Shown: in pieces, positions 52,939-62,370 of the stretch | Position numbering within the stretch: the stretch's first letter is position 1 | How the letters are laid out: every line of letters begins with the position of its first letter | Source of the DNA: Butyricimonas paravirosa | GTDB taxonomy: Bacteria; Bacteroidota; Bacteroidia; Bacteroidales; Marinifilaceae | NCBI RefSeq assembly: GCF_032878955.1 | Contig: NZ_CP043839.1 | Span: forward strand, 2,480,001 to 2,544,000 | Direction of reading: 5' to 3' | Length of the DNA stretch: 64,000 nt | Position numbers and translations under genes: made by a program | Notes under the pieces: generated by a model | What the model was told of the DNA's origin: nothing | The model's database searches: none | Seen by the model: the letters and a program-made list of their open reading frames with translations, nothing else

Positions 52939-53122
52939 GAGTGTGGCAAAAGTCATTTTATTCAACAAACTCCTCCGTCAGCTACGCTGCCACCTCCTCT
53001 ATAAACAGAGGAGGAGCTGGTGACTTCTCCCGAAGACAGGGAGTATTTCAACTCTCCCTCTGTTTATAGAGGGAGTACGGCGGAGCCGGGAGGGAGTTCA
53101 TAAAATGACCTTTGCCACGCTC
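52939..53122. mobile_element. palindromic MITE-like element, copy 2
   Basis: 184 bp. Terminal repeats GAGTGTGGCAAAAGTCATTT and (reverse complement) GAGCGTGGCAAAGGTCATTT. The inner palindrome matches copy 1 nearly base for base, including both hairpins with mutually complementary loops (ATAAAC, GTTTAT). The outermost bases differ from copy 1. It ends 30 bases before the promoter box of the AraC gene. Confidence 0.75.
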
Positions 53123-53152
53123 TTTTATTCTCCACATTCCAACGGAAATACG

Positions 53153-53160
53153 TACCTTTG
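53153..53160 (+). promoter_or_regulatory. -7 box upstream of the AraC gene (TACCTTTG)
   Basis: Exact TAnnTTTG match, 34 bases before the start and just outside the palindromic element, so the element lies directly upstream of this promoter. Confidence 0.55.
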
Positions 53161-53194
53161 CACAAGGGACGACGTAATTTAACAAATACTTCCA

Positions 53195-54046
53195 ATGGAA
53201 TTAACCTTCAGCACGAAACTAAAAGGGACAATTGCCCTCACGGATTCTTTTCAACTCACGAAAACGCTCCGTGAAGATGACAGCCTGTATAAATTTATCT
53301 GGGCAAGGAAAGGAACCGTCACGATAGACGTTGACCATCAACTCATCACGCTACAAGAAAACGATATTATTTCCCTGACCAACCTTCACCACTTGGAAAT
53401 CAAAGAATCTGAAGGAGACTACATGATACTTCTTTTTAACAGTAATTTCTATTGCATCTACGGGAACGACCACGAAGTTTCATGTAGCGGATTCCTTTTC
53501 AACGGCACCTCCCGCATCATGCACTTCCGCCTTTCGGAAGAAGAAAAAGCAACTTGCGAGGCCATCATCACCAGCCTGCAAAGTGAATTTCAAGTAAACG
53601 ACAACTTGAAAGAAGAAATGTTACGCATCCTGTTGAAACATTTTATCATTCACGCAACACGGGTTGCCCGCAAAAACTTGCATATCACGCCGGACATGGA
53701 AGAAAGTTTTAATTCGGTTCGTCGTTTCTACGTGCTTGTAGACCAGCACTTCAAAGAAAAGAAACAAGTACAGGATTACGCCGATATGTTATGCAAATCC
53801 CCTAAAACCCTTTCGCACCTTTTATCGTTATACAATTTACCTTCCCCGTTGAAAGTGATACACCAGAGGGTGGAAGCAGAAGCAAAACGGCTTTTACTAT
53901 ATAGTGAAATGACAGCCAAGGAGATCGCCCATCTCTTAGGCTTCGAAGATCAGGCAAGTTTCAGCCGTTTCTTCAAGAAAGTTTCCGGGGAAAGTATTAC
54001 ACAGTACAAGCGTCAGTTGAAAGAATCGGGAAAAATTGACAACTAA
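53195..54046 (+). CDS. AraC-family regulator of the rcl-like locus
   Basis: 283 residues. N-terminal cupin-like half (1-150) and C-terminal double HTH (about 175-283; EMTAKEIAHLLGFEDQASFSRFFKK). Cys are at 87, 97, 121 and 200. E. coli RclR senses hypochlorous acid through Cys in its N-half, so C87/C97 are candidates, but their spacing is not that of E. coli. The two genes downstream (DUF417 and flavin reductase) match rclC and rclA, which suggests this regulator controls them. No obvious operator was identified. Confidence 0.8.
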   Translation: MELTFSTKLKGTIALTDSFQLTKTLREDDSLYKFIWARKGTVTIDVDHQLITLQENDIISLTNLHHLEIKESEGDYMILLFNSNFYCIYGNDHEVSCSGFLFNGTSRIMHFRLSEEEKATCEAIITSLQSEFQVNDNLKEEMLRILLKHFIIHATRVARKNLHITPDMEESFNSVRRFYVLVDQHFKEKKQVQDYADMLCKSPKTLSHLLSLYNLPSPLKVIHQRVEAEAKRLLLYSEMTAKEIAHLLGFEDQASFSRFFKKVSGESITQYKRQLKESGKIDN

Positions 54047-54127
54047 AACAGAAAAATTGCCATTTTTAACCCCACACGGATAGCCGATCTTTGTACCTGA
54101 AGTTAAACAATCTAATTCAGGAATAAA

Positions 54128-54727
54128 ATGAACGAGCAAGTAACAAAATTCATCCGTCGTTTTTTAACGATAGCAGCATCAAGCAAAGGTTTAGGCATAA
54201 AACTTATCCGTGTGGCCATACTCATCATTTTCGTGTGGATCGGAGGTCTGAAATACTATCACTACGAGGCTGACGGGATTGTACCGTTCGTTGCCAACAG
54301 TCCATTCATGAGTTTTTTCTACAACAAACAAGCCCCGGAATACAAGGAATACAAAAACGCGGAAGGAGCCTACGTGATCAAGAACCGGGAATGGCATCAA
54401 GCAAACGGAACATACACTTTCGCCCACGGCCTGGGAGCCTTGATCTGTACCATCGGAATACTGGTCTTCTTGGGATTATTTTTCCCCCGTATCGGTATCA
54501 TCGGAGATATTCTGGCCATCATTATGACCATCGGTACCTTGTCATTTCTTGTCACGACACCCGAAGTATGGGTCCCCAACCTGGGAAGCGGGGAATTTGG
54601 CTTTCCCCTGTTATCCGGTGCCGGACGTCTCGTGATTAAAGACACGGCCATATTAGCAGGAGCCATAGTTCTACTATCCGATTCTGCACAACGCGTATTA
54701 AATCAATTAAAACATCAAGAATCATGA
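54128..54727 (+). CDS. rclC: DUF417 (YkgB/RclC-like) inner-membrane protein
   Basis: 199 residues, four predicted membrane helices (about 23-40, 98-116, 120-140, 172-190). It has the family block RVAILIIFVWIGGLKYYHYEADGIVPFVANSPFMSFFY and the TPEVW motif. In E. coli rclC belongs to the reactive-chlorine resistance operon, function unknown. A -7-like GATCTTTG lies about 35 bases upstream. Its stop overlaps the next start as ATGA, so the two are coupled. Confidence 0.8.
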   Translation: MNEQVTKFIRRFLTIAASSKGLGIKLIRVAILIIFVWIGGLKYYHYEADGIVPFVANSPFMSFFYNKQAPEYKEYKNAEGAYVIKNREWHQANGTYTFAHGLGALICTIGILVFLGLFFPRIGIIGDILAIIMTIGTLSFLVTTPEVWVPNLGSGEFGFPLLSGAGRLVIKDTAILAGAIVLLSDSAQRVLNQLKHQES

Positions 54728-56103
54728 AAGAATTTGACGCTATCATCATTGGTTTCGGCAAAGGCGGTAAAACCCTTGCCACGGAACTAGCTCAACATGA
54801 CTGGAAAGTTGCCATGATTGAACGATCAGATAAAATGTACGGGGGGACCTGCATCAACATCGGGTGCATCCCGACCAAAGCACTCATCCACCAAGCAGAA
54901 CTTGCCACGCTGAAAAAAGGGCTCTCTTTCGAAGAACGGAAAGCGGACTACCGGAAGGCTATCGAGTTCAAAAATAATGTAACAGACAAGTTACGCCAGA
55001 AAAACTACGATAACCTCGCCGGGAACCCCAACATTACGGTTTACACGGGCGAAGGACAATTCGTCTCACCCGAGATCGTTCGGGTGACAACAAAAGAAGA
55101 GACTTTCGAACTAACGGCAAAACATATTTTTATCAACACGGGAGCGGAAACCGTGATACCCCCGATCAGCGGGATTCAGGATAATCCCAAGGTATTCACA
55201 AGCACAACAATCATGGAGCTGGAAGAACTTCCCCGGCAGTTAATCATTGTCGGTGGTGGTTACATCGGTTTAGAATTTGCCTCCATGTACGCCTCCTTCG
55301 GAGCGGAAGTCACCGTGCTGGAAGGATTCTCGGCATTGATTCCCCGGGAAGATCGGGATATTGCAGCCAACGTGCAGGAAGTACTGGAGAAAAAAGGGAT
55401 TCGTTTCATCCTGAATGCCAACGTGCAATCCGTGACTAATGGCGAAAAGGAAGCAACCCTCACCTATAAGGATACAGCAAGCGGCGAATTGAACACGCTC
55501 CAAGCGGATGCAATTCTCCTCGCCACGGGTAGAAAACCCAACACGGAAAGCTTGAATCTAAAGGCGGCCGGGGTCGAAGTCAACGAAAGAGGAGCCATCA
55601 TCGTGGACGAATACTTGAAGACAACAACACCCCATATCCGTGCCATAGGAGACGTAAAAGGCGGTTTACAATTCACCTATGTTTCTCTGGACGATTATCG
55701 AATCATCCGGGAAGATTTATTCGGCAATAAGGATCGGGCAACAATCGACCGGGAACCAATCAGTTATTCCGTGTTTATCGAGCCCCCGCTTTCCCGTATT
55801 GGGATGAATGAAGAAGAGGCCAGGAAAAAGAACTTGAATTTCAAGGTAAACAAATTCACAGTCTCTTCCATTCCACGAGTACACACGATCGGCAAAACCG
55901 AGGGAATGCTAAAAGCGATTATTGACGCTGACACGAAAAAGATACTGGGCTGTACACTATTTTGTCCGGAATCAAGCGAGATCATCAATATTGTGGCTAT
56001 CGCCATGAAAACGGGACAGGATTACACATTCCTGCGGGATTTCATCTTCACGCACCCCTCCATGAGCGAATCATTCAACGACCTGTTCAAATTTAAACTA
56101 TGA
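54724..56103 (+). CDS. rclA: RclA-like flavin pyridine-nucleotide disulfide oxidoreductase
   Basis: 459 residues. FAD-binding GFGKGG at 10-15; redox pair C43/C48 in GGTCINIGCIPTKAL; NAD(P)-binding GGGYIGLEFASMYASFG; second FAD motif AIGDVKGG; C-terminal dimer domain with FTHPSMSESFNDLF. RclA of E. coli, of which C43/C48 are also the redox pair as I recall, is a Cu(II) reductase that protects from hypochlorous acid. Mercuric reductase and lipoamide dehydrogenase are relatives, but the DUF417 neighbour and the INIGC motif favour RclA. Ends one base before the convergent kinase gene. Confidence 0.83.
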   Translation: MKEFDAIIIGFGKGGKTLATELAQHDWKVAMIERSDKMYGGTCINIGCIPTKALIHQAELATLKKGLSFEERKADYRKAIEFKNNVTDKLRQKNYDNLAGNPNITVYTGEGQFVSPEIVRVTTKEETFELTAKHIFINTGAETVIPPISGIQDNPKVFTSTTIMELEELPRQLIIVGGGYIGLEFASMYASFGAEVTVLEGFSALIPREDRDIAANVQEVLEKKGIRFILNANVQSVTNGEKEATLTYKDTASGELNTLQADAILLATGRKPNTESLNLKAAGVEVNERGAIIVDEYLKTTTPHIRAIGDVKGGLQFTYVSLDDYRIIREDLFGNKDRATIDREPISYSVFIEPPLSRIGMNEEEARKKNLNFKVNKFTVSSIPRVHTIGKTEGMLKAIIDADTKKILGCTLFCPESSEIINIVAIAMKTGQDYTFLRDFIFTHPSMSESFNDLFKFKL

Positions 56104-56104
56104 A

Positions 56105-58798
56105 TTAATCCGCTTGTTGCCATGAAGATTTAGGCAAGGTAAACCAGAAGGTTGATCCTTGCCCCACTTCTGACATTACCCCAATCTGTCCCCCTAACCG
56201 GGTCACGATACTTTCACAGATGGAAAGTCCCAATCCTGTACCTTGTTGGAAAGAGTTCAATTTCACAAATCGCCCGAACACCTCTTTCAGCTTGTCCGCG
56301 GGAATACCACATCCCGTGTCCGAGACATAAAAATACAACGACTCATCCTCCCGCAACCTGTATCCGACACGAATACTCCCCTTGGTTGTAAATTTTATGG
56401 CATTCGTGATCAGATTATTCATTACTTGCATCAAACGGTTTACATCGGAACAAATCACACATTCAGGTAAACACTCCACGAACTCCACAACAACCGAATC
56501 ATTTTTTAATCGCAAGCGAGCCGCCCGAATAACCTCCATCAACAATACATTCAGGTTTACCTTGGAATAAACGAACTCAAAAACACCAGCCTCGATTTTT
56601 GACAAATCCAAAATATCACCAATCAATTGCAACAACAACGTGTTATTATTCTCTATAATCTTGATATACTCCTGTCGCTCGTTCTCATCCTCCGTGTAAG
56701 CCAACACGTTAGAAAAACCGACAATAGCGTTCAACGGGGTCCGAATCTCGTGACTCATATTAGCAAGGAAAGCCGACTTCAAATGATTCGAAATTTCAGC
56801 CGCCTCTTTCGCTTTCAACAATTCCTCCTCCATCTTCTTGCGTTCATCAATCAATAAAGAGCCTCCGACCAGCAACGTGGGATGCCCTTCTCCATCTCTA
56901 TCACCCACAGTCACGAAACTCTCGAACCAGACATACTCGTTCGATCCTCCCAAAAACATAGATCGGTGTTCTTTTCGAACAATAGTAGCCCGGTCATAAT
57001 ATAAATCATAATACGCCTCACGCATCCCGGCCCGATCATCCGGATGAACAAGCATATCCCCATCCCTTTCCGTCATCATCCTAGAATTCTTCGTCTTGCA
57101 AAGCTTGTGAGTCACGTATGTAATGTCGTAATTAATCGTCTTGTTCAACAGATCCCATGTCCACGGGATGAGTCGTGTCGCACCCAGCACCAGCTCATAC
57201 CTTCGATTCAACGCCTCCAACGAAACTTGATGTTCCTTCATTTTCAACGAAACCAGATACTCTTCTGTCCGATCGATAAAGAATACATCCATAAAATTCT
57301 TCTCGGAACTCGGGAAAGATAATTTATCGTAATAACGAATTTTATTATTTTCTTCCGGAAAAACAAAAGAGGTGATACGCCCGGATTCTTTATCCATCAT
57401 ATAGTCCAAGAGTTGGTTATCCACATCAGCCTCACTCAAGCGTTTCCCCACAACCCGATCCCGGGTACAATGGAAAACTTCCTCGAAAAGATTGTTAACA
57501 TCACGAAATATGAAATCAACAACATTCCCCTCTTCATCAAAGATCAATTGCTTACGAATATAAATCACAGGCATATTATCAACCAGTTTTCTATATTGTG
57601 AAAGTAACTGAAATTCCCGTTGACGTTGCTGCCGTCTCTGGCACATGACATGAAAACGCATTAAACCGATCGCACCCAGCAAAATAATAAACGCCAAGCC
57701 GATAATAATATACTCCTTGTAGAGTTGATAAAAATTAGGCGAGACCTGATAAAACACTACATTTCCCGTGATGCTGTTAGGATCTACACCATGATGTTGT
57801 AAATGATGATAATTCAAATAAACTTTCGGCTCTCCCCCAATCCTTCCCTCTACATTCCGGGCTGGCACTCCGTCTAAAATTTGTCGTATCGTTTGAACCG
57901 CAACCTTTCCGAAAGTTGATGCAGAAATAAAATATCCACCAGCAAAAGCTCCGGTCTCCATATCCATCTCCGTTAACGTGAACACGGGAGCATCGACAAA
58001 ACCATATATAATTTTTTGAAGATTATCAGACAGATAGTGGCTCTCGGATTGCTTTTTCCCCACGAACCAAGAGTTGTAAATAATTCCTACTTCCCTACTA
58101 TATCCCATTAAAGTATCCAACAACTTCTCCGTAGATATGTCAATTGACGTCAACAAATCTAACTTCAATTCGGGAAAATCCTTCTCTAACACACCACACA
58201 CTTCTTCCCGAACCATGGCACTAATATAACGATCATCTGAAATAAGAGCTATTTTCTTGACTTCCGGTTGCAACCTCCGGATCAAATCTATTGTATTTTT
58301 GACATAAAATGGCTGTTTTATCACGGTCAAGTTATATCCCGCAGTAGCCACTTCTGTTAACACGAATTTCCCTTCTCCCAGAAAATCCTTGTTGACAAAA
58401 TTTTCTAAACTTCTCGGCATAGAATCCCGTGAATAACAGATTACAGTAGGTATATCCTTCCATTCCTTGTCAAATAACGGCTGACACACGAGCCACGCCG
58501 GGTCCCCAATAAAAACAACCACTTTAGGTGGCTTTAAATATCGAGACAACAAATATTCCCTCTTTTCTTCCACCTCTTCGATCCTCGTCATCATTGGAAT
58601 AGACAACTCTTCTGCCTCAACATGAAACCCCGGCGACGAGAATTCATCCAGAATATTTTGGTATAAATTATTCGCCCAAGCCTCATTGAAATTAATCGAG
58701 CTAAGCACCAGTATATACTCCCTCCCCCGTGTATTTTCAGCAAACCCTAGAACATACACGCCCAAGAAGAAAAATAGTGCCGTGATCCTCCTTATCAT
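56105..58798 (-). CDS. sensor histidine kinase with ABC-type periplasmic binding domain
   Basis: 897 residues. Signal peptide (1-20), a periplasmic domain of about 340 residues resembling ABC transporter substrate-binding proteins of the LivK/PF04392 kind (VVVFIGDPAWL, VKKIALISDDRYISAMVREEV), one membrane helix (363-385), two PAS-like domains, HisKA with the phosphorylated His683 in SHEIRTPLNAIVGF, then HATPase (N box LITNAIKFTTKG, G boxes DTGCGIP and GTGLGLSICESI). No receiver domain and no response regulator beside it, so the partner is elsewhere. It has its own promoter box; the 3' end touches the RclA gene. Confidence 0.87.
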   Translation of the reverse strand: MIRRITALFFFLGVYVLGFAENTRGREYILVLSSINFNEAWANNLYQNILDEFSSPGFHVEAEELSIPMMTRIEEVEEKREYLLSRYLKPPKVVVFIGDPAWLVCQPLFDKEWKDIPTVICYSRDSMPRSLENFVNKDFLGEGKFVLTEVATAGYNLTVIKQPFYVKNTIDLIRRLQPEVKKIALISDDRYISAMVREEVCGVLEKDFPELKLDLLTSIDISTEKLLDTLMGYSREVGIIYNSWFVGKKQSESHYLSDNLQKIIYGFVDAPVFTLTEMDMETGAFAGGYFISASTFGKVAVQTIRQILDGVPARNVEGRIGGEPKVYLNYHHLQHHGVDPNSITGNVVFYQVSPNFYQLYKEYIIIGLAFIILLGAIGLMRFHVMCQRRQQRQREFQLLSQYRKLVDNMPVIYIRKQLIFDEEGNVVDFIFRDVNNLFEEVFHCTRDRVVGKRLSEADVDNQLLDYMMDKESGRITSFVFPEENNKIRYYDKLSFPSSEKNFMDVFFIDRTEEYLVSLKMKEHQVSLEALNRRYELVLGATRLIPWTWDLLNKTINYDITYVTHKLCKTKNSRMMTERDGDMLVHPDDRAGMREAYYDLYYDRATIVRKEHRSMFLGGSNEYVWFESFVTVGDRDGEGHPTLLVGGSLLIDERKKMEEELLKAKEAAEISNHLKSAFLANMSHEIRTPLNAIVGFSNVLAYTEDENERQEYIKIIENNNTLLLQLIGDILDLSKIEAGVFEFVYSKVNLNVLLMEVIRAARLRLKNDSVVVEFVECLPECVICSDVNRLMQVMNNLITNAIKFTTKGSIRVGYRLREDESLYFYVSDTGCGIPADKLKEVFGRFVKLNSFQQGTGLGLSICESIVTRLGGQIGVMSEVGQGSTFWFTLPKSSWQQAD

Positions 58799-58829
58799 AA
58801 ATTCTATTCATACATCAGCACCAAAATTA

Positions 58830-58837
58830 CAAAAATA
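58830..58837 (-). promoter_or_regulatory. -7 box upstream of the histidine kinase (TATTTTTG)
   Basis: Exact TAnnTTTG match on the minus strand, 32 bases before the start; no TTG at -33. Confidence 0.4.
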
Positions 58838-58926
58838 ATAATATGTTTACCCTTCTTTTTAGTCTATTTTTTAAATATTTTTTGATAAATATTTAAACGA
58901 TGTCACAAAATCAATACAATATCTTT

Positions 58927-58958
58927 AATTTTCCCTCATCAAAAAACGAAGGAAAATT
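58927..58958 (-). terminator. weak terminator-like hairpin after the large permease gene
   Basis: AATTTTCC (58927-58934) and GGAAAATT (58951-58958) pair around a 16-nt loop; the minus-strand 3' side is AT-rich but has no long T-run. Confidence 0.35.
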
Positions 58959-58982
58959 GAAAATATTATACAAAATAAATAT

Positions 58983-61900
58983 TTAACGCCCTCTTCTCAC
59001 CCATTTCACGGCATCTGCCACAATCATCTGCTTATTCTGCATCATTCGCATACCTCCCTCCGACTTCTCGTCAACCTCTTCCGAACCACCTCCCCGGTCA
59101 TCCAATACCACCTTTGTCTCTCCTTTCTCCAAATAATACTTCCCTAAAGAAACCCATCCCATCGATTCCTCTGCCGGTTCAACTCGGATTTCATGACTCC
59201 CCGATGAATCATACACGGTATAATATATACATGTACCTTTCTTTCTCGCCTGGAAAAGCATTCCCATTTTAAAGAAATCTCCATTATAAAAATATACCTC
59301 GTATTCCCCTGCTTCTGGAATCTGAGTTGTCCATTCAGCTTTGTATTTCCCCTCCCCGACACTCTTACAATAAGCATCATGAACCACGGTTCCATAAAAG
59401 CGATTATCAACCATTTCCACCCAACGCTCGTAATTTTGTCTTGCTTTATCCCAGGATTTCGGTCCTCCCCGTAATAACGTGAATAACTTCTCCCCTTGAG
59501 GCTCGACCAGCTTAAAACCTTTATCCCGATTATTCACGATAATTTCTCCGGGCCGAGGTAAAAAGACCGTTGAATCTGCGGGAAAGACGCCTGTCAACGT
59601 GTCCCCTTCAAAAGGACGTATCTCATCTGTTAATACCCATCTTCCCGAAGGAATGTTCTGCACCAGCGGGGAAGTGATCATAAGGCCTCGATAATCCATT
59701 TTCACCCGAATCTCCTTACATTCGTGTCCTTGAATTAAAAAACTACGGACTTTTTCCCCTTTTATCCTTGCCGCAGAAACCACAAGCACCCCCTCCACAT
59801 CACCGGGATTATACACTTTAAAGCGACCATATGCAGATTTACTTCGCCTTTCCTCCCCTCCGTCTTCTTCTTCCGGCAATTCAGTCAACACAACATCTTC
59901 CAGTAGCAACACAGGCAAATGATCCCTGGTATACCACGTCCTTAACCGCTCCTTCAAGTCCATCCCGAACTCCTTCATGAATTCCTCACAAAATAGATCT
60001 ATATCAACTGTTTCAAACAAATGTTCTTGTAAAAAACGATTATAAAAACCATATAACTTCTCCTCTGACAATTCATGTTTCAAATATTCTTTCAACTCGA
60101 TCGTCTTCCATTCAATAATTTCTCCTAGCAATTCAGGAGACACCCCCTCGTCCGTAAACGCCTGCATCAAACTATGATCTTTCAAATAGGCAGCGACATC
60201 CCGAACTCTCTCCGGGGCCTGCATCGCAGCCGGTAATTTATCCACGGGCATCCCGAACATCTTGATTACCTCCTGTATCGCGGGGAACTCCTCAGAACTC
60301 ATGAAAAAAGTATTCCCAACAAACATCGGAGCTATTTTATATTTCCCCGATTTAAAAATCATCGCAATATCCCCCTTAAAATTATTCATAGCCACAAAAT
60401 CCCACTCCTCAACAGGTGGTGGTGTGCTCTCGAAATAAAAAGCACTGGCCATCCGTTCCTGCATAAACACGATTCCCGCTTGCAAGTATTCTTCATTCTG
60501 AGCCCATCCCCGGTAACGTCTCGAATAAGAAACCGGAGTCTCCATAACGATAAACCATTTATACGGATACCGTCCCGACGGGCTGTATGCCTCCGGGTCT
60601 TCCCCCTCGATCTCTCCTCGTTTCCTCCAAACCGCATTTGCCTTTTGCTTATAATCTTCATCCATCTGGCAAACAGTTGACTCCGTCATGTATTTAATAT
60701 CCCTTATCATGAATTTAAATGCCTTTTCAGGGGCCTCAAATGCCTGAAGTAAAAAATCACTACTTTTATAAAAGAAAATATCATATTGTGTCCCATCTAC
60801 CTCTATCGAACGATTATCAAACTCCGCGATACTTAAACTGATACCTTGTAAAGCATGATCATGCCGAAAGAAAGTCTTCCCCTCTAAACGCTCCGGTTCC
60901 CCTTGTGAAACCGCCATACGCCCGGCAGCATTTTCTACCGTCAAAGAATAACGTGTAAAATCCACTTGTCGATCAAACAACGAAGACAAATGGATCGGTG
61001 CCACACTTTGAGGATACCACAAACACTCCGGTTGCAACAACGTCACCTCTTCACCCACGAAAGCCTGCCGATTCCCGAAACGGAAAATACCGACACCATT
61101 CGCTTCCGTGTCATAAAACTCCTTATCCGACAAATCCAAGTAACATACTCTCTCATTTATACCCCCTTCATATTCCATCTCAATCACTAACGTATCTCCC
61201 GGCTGTATTACCCGATTGATCTCGACCACTTGTTCGTCACGAGAATATCGGGTTTCCTGCCCTTCACAAGTCAATCGTGAAATCGTCAATGATGGATTCA
61301 GATACAAAATAATCGAAGGTATTTCCTTGCCCGTTTTATTACAAATTTCCATTCGACTGGAAGCCTCCATTCCTTTTACCTTCTCTTTAAAATGAATATC
61401 ATGTTCCAGTATATGCACCTTTACCTTATCCTCACTTCGCACATACACCTGCCTAAACGCCTCCCGCTGTTTTCCACCTTTGACAAAATACCCTTCATAA
61501 CTCACCCCGGCGAAAACAGCAATTACCAGTAACCCGGTTCCTGCCAATCGCAAAATATTTTTCCTTTCCGATTCTCCTGTCAAACGTTCCACGTAAAAAA
61601 TAGAAAAGCACAATAACGCCCCACCCAAACCCAAGAACACCAATCGTTGTAATAGAAACAACCCTAAATTGGCACTCCCGACTTCAACAGAAAATATAGC
61701 GGGAATCGTCCTCGCCAATGGATCCAGCAACCCATGTAATCCTCCCGTACTCCCAACCATACCGGCAATAAGCATCAACAATAACAAAATCGCAAGTCCC
61801 TGCGATTTAATCCAATGTACCACAAACATGGATATTCCCAAAAAGAAAACTAAACCCGGCAATGTCAAGGTGAAAAAATAGAATACATACATGCTTACCT

Positions 61901-62345
61901 CAACACTCCCCTTTGGAGTAAACAAGTGAACCATCAAAGTCACCAGCATGGAAATAATATTCAAGACAACCACCATTCCTGCAAGGCCTAGAACTCGCCC
62001 CCACTGTAACTCCCCATTTGTGCAAGGCCGGGTCCATAACGGCTCCATGGTTGTCACTCGTGCTCGTTTCTCCATCTCAGCCACGAAAAACACGATCAAA
62101 AGTGCTTGTAAACCATTAAAAAGATAGGCATTCATATAAGGGATACAGGACGGCAACGCTCTCAAATACCACAAATTCTGTCCGGAAGTCAATCCATATT
62201 CCATTGCACTGTCAACACTACCAATTAAAAACTGGAAACACGAAATTCCCACCACTCCCAAGACTGCAAAAATCAGAAACACCCAACTCCGTCGTAGTAG
62301 TCTGGCCTCGTAACGAGCAACCATTATTATTCTCTTAATACTCAT
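58983..62345 (-). CDS. ABC-2 permease fused to an M1-peptidase-like domain and a golvesin-like C-terminal domain
   Basis: 1120 residues. N-terminal ABC-2-type permease (about 1-290; six or seven membrane helices, starting ARYEARLLRRSWVFLIF). Residues about 300-790 resemble the M1-aminopeptidase-like periplasmic domain that accompanies such permeases, with FRFGNRQAFVGEEV and LQPECLWYPQSVAP, but there is no HExxH anywhere in the protein. Residues about 943-1118 have the golvesin/XlyA-like beta domain pattern (AGEYEVYFYNGD, GWVSLGKYYLEKGETKVVL). The ATPase partner is not in the window and may lie beyond 64000. Role unknown; perhaps envelope export or peptide handling. Confidence 0.7.
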   Translation of the reverse strand: MSIKRIIMVARYEARLLRRSWVFLIFAVLGVVGISCFQFLIGSVDSAMEYGLTSGQNLWYLRALPSCIPYMNAYLFNGLQALLIVFFVAEMEKRARVTTMEPLWTRPCTNGELQWGRVLGLAGMVVVLNIISMLVTLMVHLFTPKGSVEVSMYVFYFFTLTLPGLVFFLGISMFVVHWIKSQGLAILLLLMLIAGMVGSTGGLHGLLDPLARTIPAIFSVEVGSANLGLFLLQRLVFLGLGGALLCFSIFYVERLTGESERKNILRLAGTGLLVIAVFAGVSYEGYFVKGGKQREAFRQVYVRSEDKVKVHILEHDIHFKEKVKGMEASSRMEICNKTGKEIPSIILYLNPSLTISRLTCEGQETRYSRDEQVVEINRVIQPGDTLVIEMEYEGGINERVCYLDLSDKEFYDTEANGVGIFRFGNRQAFVGEEVTLLQPECLWYPQSVAPIHLSSLFDRQVDFTRYSLTVENAAGRMAVSQGEPERLEGKTFFRHDHALQGISLSIAEFDNRSIEVDGTQYDIFFYKSSDFLLQAFEAPEKAFKFMIRDIKYMTESTVCQMDEDYKQKANAVWRKRGEIEGEDPEAYSPSGRYPYKWFIVMETPVSYSRRYRGWAQNEEYLQAGIVFMQERMASAFYFESTPPPVEEWDFVAMNNFKGDIAMIFKSGKYKIAPMFVGNTFFMSSEEFPAIQEVIKMFGMPVDKLPAAMQAPERVRDVAAYLKDHSLMQAFTDEGVSPELLGEIIEWKTIELKEYLKHELSEEKLYGFYNRFLQEHLFETVDIDLFCEEFMKEFGMDLKERLRTWYTRDHLPVLLLEDVVLTELPEEEDGGEERRSKSAYGRFKVYNPGDVEGVLVVSAARIKGEKVRSFLIQGHECKEIRVKMDYRGLMITSPLVQNIPSGRWVLTDEIRPFEGDTLTGVFPADSTVFLPRPGEIIVNNRDKGFKLVEPQGEKLFTLLRGGPKSWDKARQNYERWVEMVDNRFYGTVVHDAYCKSVGEGKYKAEWTTQIPEAGEYEVYFYNGDFFKMGMLFQARKKGTCIYYTVYDSSGSHEIRVEPAEESMGWVSLGKYYLEKGETKVVLDDRGGGSEEVDEKSEGGMRMMQNKQMIVADAVKWVRRGR

Positions 62346-62370
62346 GATTAAATATTTTAATTTAAACCAT

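Noticed and set aside
54724..56103. Mercuric reductase or lipoamide dehydrogenase
   Set aside because: No HMA domain, no C-terminal Cys pair, no mer or dehydrogenase-complex neighbours; the DUF417 partner points to RclA.
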